Of a stretch of DNA of 64,000 bases, positions 43,395-51,755 are shown piece by piece (position 1 is the first letter of the stretch; every line of letters begins with the position of its first letter). Both the position numbers and the translations under genes were made by a program. The DNA is from Flavobacteriaceae bacterium (GTDB taxonomy: Bacteria; Bacteroidota; Bacteroidia; Flavobacteriales; Flavobacteriaceae): positions 1-64,000 of the forward strand of contig CANGWK010000001.1 of the NCBI GenBank assembly GCA_947457615.1, given 5' to 3'. The notes below the pieces were generated by a model. That model worked only from the letters and a program-made list of their open reading frames with translations. It was not told the DNA's origin and did not search any database.

Positions 43395-45683
43395 TTATTT
43401 CTTATTGCTTTTTGGTTTTAATGCTTTTTTCATTCCTTCCATTTGCTTTTTTTCGCTAGCTTTTAATGGATATAAATGGGATATTCCTGCTTTGTATTGA
43501 TTTGGAATATCATTGGTTTCATATTGTTCGTAAGCTTGCGAATTACGTACAAAATTGGCATCTAATAATAAAGGTCTTCCTAGGGCAACTAAATCGGCTC
43601 TTCCGTTAAGAATAATGGTATTGATTTGATCTATATCTTGAATGTAACCTGCGGTTATGGTTGGAATGTGAACGGTATTTCGAACGGCATCTGCAAAAGG
43701 TGTTTGCCACATCCTACCAGTTTGTGGTTTTTGACCAGCAACAGTATTTCCTGTAGAAACATTTATAATATCGGCACCAGCCTTTTTAAATTCGGTTGCA
43801 ATGGTAATTACTTCATCTTCAGAAATTCCGTTTTCTGCCCAATCGGTTGCAGAAATTCGAACTGAAATTGGTTTTTCTTTCGGAAAAACTTTTCGCATTT
43901 CGTTAAAAACTCGAATTGGGAATTTCAAACGGTTTTCAATTCTTCCGCCAAATTCATCGGTTCTAATATTAGTAAGAGGTGATAGGAAGGAAGCCAATAA
44001 GAATCCATGGTGGGCTTGTAGTTCAATCATATCAAAACCTGCTTCATCTGAGTTTTTAGTGGCCTGAATGAATTGAGAAGTAATTAAATCCATATCGGAT
44101 AATGTCATTTCTTTTGGAACTGTAAACTTGTCATTAAATGAAATTGAAGAAGCCGAAAGTAATTCCCAGCTTTTCTCTAGTGGTTCGTTACCTTCCCAAG
44201 GTTTTTTAGTAGCACCTTTTCTACCAGAATGTCCTAGTTGAATTCCTATTTTTGTTTGCGTGTTTACATGAATAAAATCATTTATTCTTTTCCATGCAAC
44301 TATTTGATTTTCATTATATATACCTGCACAACCTAAAGTGATACGTGCTGTTTCGGAAATTGCAGTTAACTCAGTTAATATTAATCCTATTCCACCAATA
44401 GCTCGTGAAGAATAATGTTGAAAATGCCAATCGTTCACTACACCATTTTCTGCCGAATATTGTACCATAGGAGCCATTACAATTCGGTTTTGTAATTCTA
44501 AATCTCTTAATTTGAATTTTGAAAATGAAGGAGATTGATTTTTGTTATTGACATTGATATTGAATTCGTTTAATACTTTATCGGTAAAGGTTTTATCTCG
44601 TAATGATAGATTTTCAAGAGTTATTTTTTTAGAACGTGTCATACATCCAAAAGCAAATTGGCAAAAAGGATGTTGGTTGTTTCGATCCATATTTTCAAAC
44701 CAATCTAACGATACCAAAGCAGCGTACTGAATCATTTCTACCGTATTTCTTCGGGTTTTATCGTATTGCTGGAAGGCTGCTTGCACATCATTTGGATTCG
44801 CAATTACAGCATCCGATAAACCAATAGCGCAATCCATTGCTAATTTAGTTCCAGAGCCAATAGAATAGTGGGCTGTGGCTTTGGCATCGCCTAGTAAAAC
44901 GATATTATCATGAAACCAATTTTCATTAGTAACATGAGGAAACTGTCGCCAATAAGATTTATTGGAAATTAAAGAATGTCCATCTAGTTCTTCCTTGAAG
45001 ATTTCGGCGATTTTAGTAATAGTGTCAGTTTCGTTGGTAATTTCAAAACCGTGTTTTTGCCATGTTTCATCGCTACATTCAAATATCCAAGTACTTCGTC
45101 CTTCTTCATATTGATAGGAATGCGCAACAATGGTCCCGTATGGTGTGGTTCGGAAGAAGTAGGTGAAAGCATCCAAAGGCTTGGTAGATCCCAGCCATAC
45201 AAACCGGTTTTTCTTTACTACAATTTTAGTTCCGAATTCTTTTCCGAATTTAGTTCTAATACTACTCGCTATTCCATCAGAAGCCAAAATAATATCCGCA
45301 TCTTTATATTGTGATAAGTCGTCTACATTTTGTTCGAAATGCAAATTAACGCCTTCTTCCAGACAACGTTGTTGTAACAATTGGAGTAAAGTTTTTCGGG
45401 AACAACCACAAAATCCGTTTCCTGCAATACTTACTTGATCGCCATCACGAGCGATAATAATATCATCCCAATAGGCAAATTTACTTCGGATTAATTCATA
45501 CGATTGCATGTCTCGTTTCAGAAATTCGCCCAAAGTTTCATCTGAAAAGACAACTCCAAAACCAAAACTATCGTCTGGTTTATTACGTTCGTAAATGTCT
45601 ATTTGGCAATCTGGCATTGCTTTTTTGGTTAATATCGAAAAATATAATCCGCCAGGACCTCCACCTATAACTGCTATTTTCAT
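43395..45683 (-). CDS. Bifunctional salicylyl-CoA 5-hydroxylase / 2-aminobenzoyl-CoA monooxygenase-reductase
   Basis: 762 aa fusion. N-terminal flavin monooxygenase (about 1-375; GGGPGGLYFSIL for FAD and VLLGDAKATAHYSIGSGTK for the GD motif) joined to a C-terminal old-yellow-enzyme domain (about 390-740; FMN barrel with APMVQYSAENG, HSGRKG, ELQAHHGFLLASF and ITAGYI). This fusion matches 2-aminobenzoyl-CoA monooxygenase/reductase of Azoarcus and the salicylyl-CoA 5-hydroxylase/oxidoreductase annotations. It would hydroxylate the ring para to the amino or hydroxy group. Whether the OYE half reduces the ring (dead-ending aromaticity) or assists hydroxylation is unknown. The presence of a gentisate-type dioxygenase suggests aromaticity is kept. 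Confidence 0.9.
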   Translation of the reverse strand: MKIAVIGGGPGGLYFSILTKKAMPDCQIDIYERNKPDDSFGFGVVFSDETLGEFLKRDMQSYELIRSKFAYWDDIIIARDGDQVSIAGNGFCGCSRKTLLQLLQQRCLEEGVNLHFEQNVDDLSQYKDADIILASDGIASSIRTKFGKEFGTKIVVKKNRFVWLGSTKPLDAFTYFFRTTPYGTIVAHSYQYEEGRSTWIFECSDETWQKHGFEITNETDTITKIAEIFKEELDGHSLISNKSYWRQFPHVTNENWFHDNIVLLGDAKATAHYSIGSGTKLAMDCAIGLSDAVIANPNDVQAAFQQYDKTRRNTVEMIQYAALVSLDWFENMDRNNQHPFCQFAFGCMTRSKKITLENLSLRDKTFTDKVLNEFNINVNNKNQSPSFSKFKLRDLELQNRIVMAPMVQYSAENGVVNDWHFQHYSSRAIGGIGLILTELTAISETARITLGCAGIYNENQIVAWKRINDFIHVNTQTKIGIQLGHSGRKGATKKPWEGNEPLEKSWELLSASSISFNDKFTVPKEMTLSDMDLITSQFIQATKNSDEAGFDMIELQAHHGFLLASFLSPLTNIRTDEFGGRIENRLKFPIRVFNEMRKVFPKEKPISVRISATDWAENGISEDEVITIATEFKKAGADIINVSTGNTVAGQKPQTGRMWQTPFADAVRNTVHIPTITAGYIQDIDQINTIILNGRADLVALGRPLLLDANFVRNSQAYEQYETNDIPNQYKAGISHLYPLKASEKKQMEGMKKALKPKSNKK

Positions 45684-45691
45684 ATTTTAAT

Positions 45692-45730
45692 GGAACGCGG
45701 ATACAACTGATGTTTAGCAACGAGGATAAC
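45692..45730. repeat. Intergenic repeat copy, GGAACGCGGAT type
   Basis: GGAACGCGGATACAACTGAT between the flavin reductase and monooxygenase genes; shares 11 bases exactly with 36654-36664 in the same operon. Confidence 0.45.
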
Positions 45731-45745
45731 CGCTTATTTAATAAT

Positions 45746-46351
45746 TTAACTTCTTTTTATTGAAAAAACTTCACCTATTTTACTATAATTTGAACCAGAT
45801 AATCGTGCAACTGGTTTATAGGTTTCCATATTGATTTTATAATCTTCAAGCAAGATACTTTCATCAAAATGCATGCGAACAACTCGACCTATAACGATAC
45901 AAGAACCTCCTTGTTTATGGTCTTCAAGGAAATAATGATGTACCATTTCACATTCAAACTGAATAAGGCTTTCTTTAACTCTCATTGGCTTGACAATAGA
46001 AGATGAAATAGGGGTAACCCCAACCATTTGAAATTCATCTACCTCTGCAGGAACTGCTTGCGCCGTTCTATTCATTTGTTCAGTTAAATCCTCTGTAACC
46101 ATATTCACCACAAATTGATTTGTATCCAAAACATTGTTCAAAGTATCCTTATTGGAATTATTATCTCTTCGTGTAGAAAACATAACATGAGGGGGATCAT
46201 CGCCAACCATATTAAAATAGGAGAAAGGTGCAAGATTATTAATTCCGTCTTCACTTATGGTAGCTATCCATGCAATTGGTCTAGGGATAATGGATCCAGT
46301 TAATAATTTGTAAATTGCTTTAGAATCCAGGTTATCAGGATTAAATTCCAT
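45746..46351 (-). CDS. Flavin reductase-like FMN-binding protein
   Basis: 201 aa from ATG 46351. PRPIAWIATISEDGINNLAPFSYFNM is the flavin-reductase (FMN-binding split barrel) signature, and STRRDNNSNKDTL follows. It may supply reduced flavin to the fused monooxygenase, or act as a flavoredoxin-like electron carrier. First gene of the aromatic operon. The track start (TTG 46372) overlaps a TTAATTTG box, so ATG 46351 (MEFNPDNLDSKAIY) is preferred. Divergent from the MHS transporter gene. Confidence 0.9.
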   Translation of the reverse strand: MEFNPDNLDSKAIYKLLTGSIIPRPIAWIATISEDGINNLAPFSYFNMVGDDPPHVMFSTRRDNNSNKDTLNNVLDTNQFVVNMVTEDLTEQMNRTAQAVPAEVDEFQMVGVTPISSSIVKPMRVKESLIQFECEMVHHYFLEDHKQGGSCIVIGRVVRMHFDESILLEDYKINMETYKPVARLSGSNYSKIGEVFSIKRS

Positions 46352-46551
46352 ATATAAATTGTATTTGTACAAATTAAAGGTATTTTTTGGATTTTTTATA
46401 TTGATTTCTTAAGTTTTAACGAAACAAATTGAATATAAAATAAAAATTTTATTTCTAACGTAGGATTTGAATGGGGATGATTAATATCGAATCTTTAATA
46501 ACTTTATATTTTTTAGGCAGGTATATAGAAACAACTACTACAAGAATTTAT

Positions 46552-46559
46552 TATTTTTG
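46552..46559 (+). promoter_or_regulatory. -7 promoter element of the MHS transporter gene
   Basis: TATTTTTG, giving a 5' UTR of about 80 nt before the ATG. It lies in the 290-bp region between the divergent aromatic operon and transporter. Confidence 0.5.
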
Positions 46560-46642
46560 GCGCAACAACGACAAGCGCATTTTATGTATTTGTAAAAAAA
46601 GTTGCATTTGAATTGTTAATCAACCAACCATAATTATAAAAC

Positions 46643-48439
46643 ATGAGTGAAAAATCAACAAAAGGTATCTGGAAAGTAATTTCTGCTTCCTCTTTAGGTA
46701 CAATGATCGAATGGTATGATTTCTATATTTTCGGAAGTTTAGCAGTAGTGTTATCTACTAAGTTCTTTCCGTCAGACAATCCAACAGCAGCATTCTTATC
46801 AACACTTGCAACGTTTGCAGCAGGTTTTGTAGTACGTCCATTTGGAGCATTATTCTTCGGTAGATTAGGAGATTTAATTGGACGAAAATACACTTTTATG
46901 GTCACTTTAGTTTTAATGGGAGGAGCCACATTTATGATTGGTTGTATTCCGAGTTATGAAACTATCGGGTTTATGGCGCCTTTATTAGTATTGTTACTTC
47001 GTTTACTTCAAGGTTTGGCCTTAGGAGGTGAATATGGAGGGGCTGCAACTTATGTGGCAGAGCATGCTCCTAAAGGGCAAAGAGGGTATTGGACTTCTTG
47101 GATTCAAACTACTGCAACAGTAGGTTTATTCATTTCATTAATGGTAATCTTAATTACTAAAGGATTATTATCTAAAGAAGATTTTGATGCATGGGGATGG
47201 AGAGTTCCATTCTGGGTATCAATAATCATGGTATTTGTATCCTATTTGATTCGTAAAAATATGGATGAATCTCCAGTTTTTGCTAAAGCTAAAGCAGAAG
47301 GTAAAACTAGTACTAATCCCTTAAAAGAAAGTTTTGGTAATAAATTAAATTTGAAATTTGTCTTATTAGCTTTATTTGGAGCTACAATGGGACAAGGAGT
47401 TGTTTGGTATACTGGACAATTTTATGCGATGAGTTTCATGAAAACGGTTCAAAATATTGATTCTTCTCAAGTAGATGTTTTGTTAGGAATTGCATTATTA
47501 TTTGGCACGCCTTTCTTTGTGTTTTTCGGTTGGTTGAGTGATAAAATTGGTAGAAAAACTATCATGATGACAGGAATGTTATTGGCACTATTTTTATACC
47601 GTCCAATTTACCGACAGATGTACCATTTAACCGATTCAAAAGAAATGGCTAAAAAGAATATTACAATTGTAAAAGACAGTTGTAAAGCAATTGGATCGTA
47701 TGTAGCAACTATAAAAACAGAAAAAGATAAGAAAGATCCAACCATTAAAAACACTAAAATCTTTATCGATTTTAAAACGGATTCTATATACTCTAATGGA
47801 GCTATATTTCATTACACCAAAACCGATACTTTGTATTTAGCAAAAGAGCTAGTATTTGATGCAAAAGAATTAGGTAAAAATGAAACTTGGATAAAATACG
47901 ACTCTAAAGATAAATCTGGAGTTGTACATCATAACATCGTTAAAGTTAAAAATGATATTAAAGAAGGTGAAACTGCTGTAAAAGTAGATACTCTCGCTAC
48001 TTTAAAGCTGAAAACTTTTACAAGCGGTGAAGCTAAAGATAAATCCCATGTTGATGGACTAAGTATTAAGCCGAATGTAGCAGTTGTGAAAAACATTACA
48101 GAGGTGGTAAAATGGTCATTAATTTTCTTAATCTTCGTTCAAGTTGTATTTGTAACTATGGTTTACGGTCCTATAGCCGCATTCTTGGTTGAAATGTTTC
48201 CGGTGAAAATTAGATATACATCAATGTCGTTACCTTATCACGTGGGTAATGGTATTTTTGGTGGATTACTGCCTGCAATTTCTACTTATTTAGTTACAAC
48301 TGCTAAAGGTACAGGACCAAAACCATTAAATCCTGAGTTTTACTTAGAAGGCTTGTGGTATCCAATAATTATAGCAGCTATTTGTTTCGTTATTGGAATG
48401 ATTTACATTGATAAAAAAATAAATACTCTTCACGACTAA
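46643..48439 (+). CDS. MHS-family MFS transporter with large periplasmic insert
   Basis: 598 aa, about 150 longer than usual metabolite:H+ symporters. SLGTMIEWYDFYIFG, GRLGDLIGRK, RLLQGLALGGEYGGA and GWLSDKIGRKTIMM are the normal MHS/ProP-like motifs. After helix 9 (ends about LFLYRPIY, residue 320) a soluble segment of about 160 residues is inserted before helix 10 (VKWSLIFLIFVQVVFV, from about 485). By MFS topology this loop faces the periplasm. The insert contains beta-prone repeats such as NTKIFIDFKTDSIYSNG. Substrate is unknown: being divergent from the aromatic operon suggests an aromatic acid, being just before acs suggests acetate or propionate. Confidence 0.88.
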   Translation: MSEKSTKGIWKVISASSLGTMIEWYDFYIFGSLAVVLSTKFFPSDNPTAAFLSTLATFAAGFVVRPFGALFFGRLGDLIGRKYTFMVTLVLMGGATFMIGCIPSYETIGFMAPLLVLLLRLLQGLALGGEYGGAATYVAEHAPKGQRGYWTSWIQTTATVGLFISLMVILITKGLLSKEDFDAWGWRVPFWVSIIMVFVSYLIRKNMDESPVFAKAKAEGKTSTNPLKESFGNKLNLKFVLLALFGATMGQGVVWYTGQFYAMSFMKTVQNIDSSQVDVLLGIALLFGTPFFVFFGWLSDKIGRKTIMMTGMLLALFLYRPIYRQMYHLTDSKEMAKKNITIVKDSCKAIGSYVATIKTEKDKKDPTIKNTKIFIDFKTDSIYSNGAIFHYTKTDTLYLAKELVFDAKELGKNETWIKYDSKDKSGVVHHNIVKVKNDIKEGETAVKVDTLATLKLKTFTSGEAKDKSHVDGLSIKPNVAVVKNITEVVKWSLIFLIFVQVVFVTMVYGPIAAFLVEMFPVKIRYTSMSLPYHVGNGIFGGLLPAISTYLVTTAKGTGPKPLNPEFYLEGLWYPIIIAAICFVIGMIYIDKKINTLHD

Positions 48440-48450
48440 AACATAAAATT

Positions 48451-48669
48451 ATGATTAACGCGTTAAAAAAATATTTAGGAATACTATGGATCGCATTAGC
48501 TGTAGCGTTGGCATACAAATGTATTGAAATTTTAGGACCCAAGTTAAGCACAGGAAAACAAGATGATTTAGTTTTCGGAATAATTATCTTCTTTGTTTTA
48601 ATGCCATTAGTAGTTATTGGATTATCCATTTTTGGATGGTATGCAATGACGAATGAATACGACGATTAA
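48451..48669 (+). CDS. Small membrane protein, DUF6814 type
   Basis: 72 aa with two membrane helices (LGILWIALAVALAYKCIEIL and GIIIFFVLMPLVVIGLSIFG). It fits DUF6814, which I recall as a Bacteroidetes family encoded after MHS transporters. Only 11 bp separate it from the transporter stop, so it is probably an accessory subunit of that transporter. Confidence 0.8.
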   Translation: MINALKKYLGILWIALAVALAYKCIEILGPKLSTGKQDDLVFGIIIFFVLMPLVVIGLSIFGWYAMTNEYDD

Positions 48670-48967
48670 TTATTAAATTTTTATCTAAGTTTAGTTTATT
48701 ACTTAAGTCATTTTCTATAAAAAAAATATGGAGATCAATAATTAAATTATTTAATCAAGAAGTGCTGTTGTTTTTATATTTACCGAAAAAAAATAGTGCC
48801 TTTTTTTTATTTCTGCTAATACAAAAAGGATTTTTTAGCATAAATTTAAAACTTATTAGTAGACTTTAATTTATAAAGAATATTCATTTTCAAAATAATA
48901 GAATGTCTATATTTACATCAATTTAACACCAACTATAGGTTACTGCTTTTATTAATATTCAAAGAAA

Positions 48968-50875
48968 ATGAGTTACTACAAAATAGAGAATTTAGAGAAT
49001 TACTTCAAAATGTATAAGAAGTCAGTTCGCGAGCCAAGAAAATTTTGGGATCGCATTGCTGATGAAAATTTTACTTGGTATCAAAAATGGGAAAAAGTAT
49101 TTGATTTTGATATGCAAGAATCTAAATTCAAATGGTTCGTAGACGCTAAAGTTAACATCACTAAAAACTGTATTGACAGGCATTTAGCTAGAAGAGGTGA
49201 GAAAACTGCTATAATTTTTGAACCTAATAACCCTAACGAAGAAGCACAACATATTTCCTACAATGAATTATATGTCCGAGTTTCCAAAATGGCAAACGTT
49301 CTTCGCGAGCAAGGGATAAAAAAAGGAGATAGAGTTTGTATTTACTTGCCCATGATACCTGAATTAGCAGTATCCGTATTGGCTTGTGCCAGAATAGGAG
49401 CAATACATTCGGTTGTTTTTGCTGGTTTTTCTTCTTCAGCAGTTTCTGCTAGGATAAATGATTCCGAATGCAAAATGGTTATCACTTCGGATGGAAGCTT
49501 CAGAGGAAACAAATCTATTGATTTAAAAATAATTGTAGATGAGGCATTGGAAAAATCTCCTTGTGTTGAAAAAGTATTAGTAGTTAAAAGAACCAATACT
49601 TCTGTAAACATGAAAGAAGGTCGGGACCAATGGTTAGAGCCTTTATTGGATGCAGCGGTTTCTAATAATGTTGCTGAAATCATGGATGCCGAAGATCCAC
49701 TTTTCATATTATACACTTCTGGCTCAACTGGAAAACCAAAAGGAATGGTGCATACAATAGCAGGTTACATGGTTTATACTGCCTATACGTTTAAAAATAT
49801 ATTCAATTACGAAGAAAAAGACGTGTATTGGTGTACCGCCGATATTGGCTGGATTACTGGCCATTCTTATATTTTATATGGACCTTTATTAAATGGTGCA
49901 ACAACTGTAATTTTTGAAGGTGTTCCTTCTTATCCAGATTATAGTAGATTTTGGGAAGTAATTGAAAAACATAAAGTTAATCAATTCTACACCGCTCCAA
50001 CTGCTATTCGTGCTTTGGCAAAAGAAAATTTAAGTTATGTTCAAAAATTTCCATTAAAGTCATTAAAAGTTATAGGATCTGTAGGCGAACCAATCAATGA
50101 AGAAGCTTGGCACTGGTACAATGACCACGTTGGCGGAAAACGTTGTCCATTGGTAGATACTTGGTGGCAAACCGAAACAGGAGGAATTATGATTTCGCCA
50201 ATTCCGTTTGTGACGCCAACAAAACCTACCTATGCATCCTTACCATTACCTGGAATTCAACCTGTTTTAATGGATGAATTGCGAAATGAAATTGAAGGTA
50301 ATCAAGTTACTGGAAGCTTGTGTATTAAATTTCCTTGGCCTGCTATAGCGAGAACCATTTGGGGAGATCACCAACGGTATAAAGAAACTTATTTTTCTGC
50401 TTTTCCAGGCAAATATTTCACTGGAGATGGTGCTTTGCGCGATGAAGTGGGCTATTATAGAATTACCGGTAGGGTAGATGATGTGATTATTGTTTCAGGC
50501 CACAATTTGGGCACTGCACCAATTGAAGATTCAATAAATGAACATCCTGCAGTTGCAGAAAGTGCTATTGTAGGCTTTCCACACGATATTAAAGGTAATG
50601 CTCTATACGGATTTGTTATCCTTAAAGAGGTTGGCGAAAGCAGAAATCAAGAGAATTTAACTAAAGAAATTAACCAATTAATTTCAGATCAAATAGGACC
50701 AATTGCTAAATTAGATAAAATTCAATTCGTTTCAGGTTTACCAAAAACCCGTTCTGGAAAAATTATGCGAAGAATATTAAGAAAGATAGCAGAAGGAGAT
50801 TTCTCAAACTTTGGAGATACTTCAACTTTGCTAAACCCAGAAATTGTTGACGAAATTAAAGAAGGAAAATTATAG
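48968..50875 (+). CDS. acs: Acetyl-CoA synthetase (acetate-CoA ligase)
   Basis: AMP-forming acetate activation. 635 aa. N-terminal ACAS domain (YYKIENLENYFKMYKKSVREP), P-loop ILYTSGSTGKPKG, adenylate motif YFTGDGALRDEVGYY and the C-terminal Lys in PKTRSGKIMRRILRKIA, the usual site of acetylation control. It could also accept propionate. The upstream 298 bp contains a promoter-like TATATTTA (48908-48915). It lies downstream of the MHS transporter and DUF6814 genes, suggesting a short-chain acid uptake and activation unit. Confidence 0.95.
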   Translation: MSYYKIENLENYFKMYKKSVREPRKFWDRIADENFTWYQKWEKVFDFDMQESKFKWFVDAKVNITKNCIDRHLARRGEKTAIIFEPNNPNEEAQHISYNELYVRVSKMANVLREQGIKKGDRVCIYLPMIPELAVSVLACARIGAIHSVVFAGFSSSAVSARINDSECKMVITSDGSFRGNKSIDLKIIVDEALEKSPCVEKVLVVKRTNTSVNMKEGRDQWLEPLLDAAVSNNVAEIMDAEDPLFILYTSGSTGKPKGMVHTIAGYMVYTAYTFKNIFNYEEKDVYWCTADIGWITGHSYILYGPLLNGATTVIFEGVPSYPDYSRFWEVIEKHKVNQFYTAPTAIRALAKENLSYVQKFPLKSLKVIGSVGEPINEEAWHWYNDHVGGKRCPLVDTWWQTETGGIMISPIPFVTPTKPTYASLPLPGIQPVLMDELRNEIEGNQVTGSLCIKFPWPAIARTIWGDHQRYKETYFSAFPGKYFTGDGALRDEVGYYRITGRVDDVIIVSGHNLGTAPIEDSINEHPAVAESAIVGFPHDIKGNALYGFVILKEVGESRNQENLTKEINQLISDQIGPIAKLDKIQFVSGLPKTRSGKIMRRILRKIAEGDFSNFGDTSTLLNPEIVDEIKEGKL

Positions 50876-50941
50876 TTTTTTCTATTTGAAAATAAAAATG
50901 AAATTATTTAGAAGTGTTTTTTTAAGCACAACTCAATAATT

Positions 50942-51559
50942 TTATAAAAATTCTGTACTATTTAATTTAACAGAAATTAGGTTTTCCATAACTTTATATC
51001 CTTCTAAATTAGGATGAACTCCATCAGCACCATATCTTTTTTGCAAACCTTTTTCTTCATCTACCATAGAAGAATAATAATCTACAAGTGAAATTTTATT
51101 TTTCTGCGAATAATCCGAAATTAATTTATTTAAAGCAATTACTTTATTTGCAGGTTCTAATTTTGGATTCCAATAAAAATGATTGGATGGCAAAATAGTA
51201 CAAAGAATAACTTTTATCTTATTAGCATTAGCCATTTCCACCATTAAAATAATAGTATCCATAATTTCTTCTGTAGTTGCGGGCCCTGTATTTTCTGCTA
51301 TATCATTAATTCCTGCCAAAATAACTACTATGGAGGGCTTTAAATCAATAACATCTTGTTGAAAACGCAGTAACATTTGAGGCGTAGTTTGACCACTAAT
51401 ACCTCTGTTAATGAAGGATTTAGAAGTAAAAAAAATCTCGTTATGAACTTTCCAAAATTCCGTAATGGAATCTCCCATAAAAACTACATTATTAGTTCTA
51501 TTCATTAGCTTACGATTTTCGCTACGATACTTAGTTAAATTAGCCCAATCTTTATTCAT
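50942..51559 (-). CDS. SGNH/GDSL hydrolase
   Basis: 205 aa. VVFMGDSITEFW (catalytic Ser), RGISGQTTPQMLL (Gly), LAGINDIAENTG (Asn) and GADGVHPNLEGY (Asp-x-x-His) give the four SGNH blocks with all catalytic residues. Substrate probably a carbohydrate ester or lipid ester. No signal peptide, so it would act inside the cell, unless the true start lies elsewhere. It is divergent from the type III PKS cluster. Confidence 0.9.
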   Translation of the reverse strand: MNKDWANLTKYRSENRKLMNRTNNVVFMGDSITEFWKVHNEIFFTSKSFINRGISGQTTPQMLLRFQQDVIDLKPSIVVILAGINDIAENTGPATTEEIMDTIILMVEMANANKIKVILCTILPSNHFYWNPKLEPANKVIALNKLISDYSQKNKISLVDYYSSMVDEEKGLQKRYGADGVHPNLEGYKVMENLISVKLNSTEFL

Positions 51560-51755
51560 TATATCTTATTTACTTTAATTCTGATTTTAGATAAAACTAA
51601 AAAAAATAGTCTACTTAATTCATAAAACATTAATTTAAGAATTTTTAAAGTTAATTAGTTTAAGCAATAATAAATAAAAATATTATAAAGATTTACAATA
51701 TTTTAATATTAGAATACACCATTTTTTCGAAATTAATTACCTACATTTACTTTGA

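Noticed and set aside
35894-46351. Homogentisate or phenylacetate pathway
   Set aside because: No homogentisate dioxygenase or paa epoxidase genes; the dioxygenase is a gentisate-type bicupin and there is a CoA ligase plus thioesterase.
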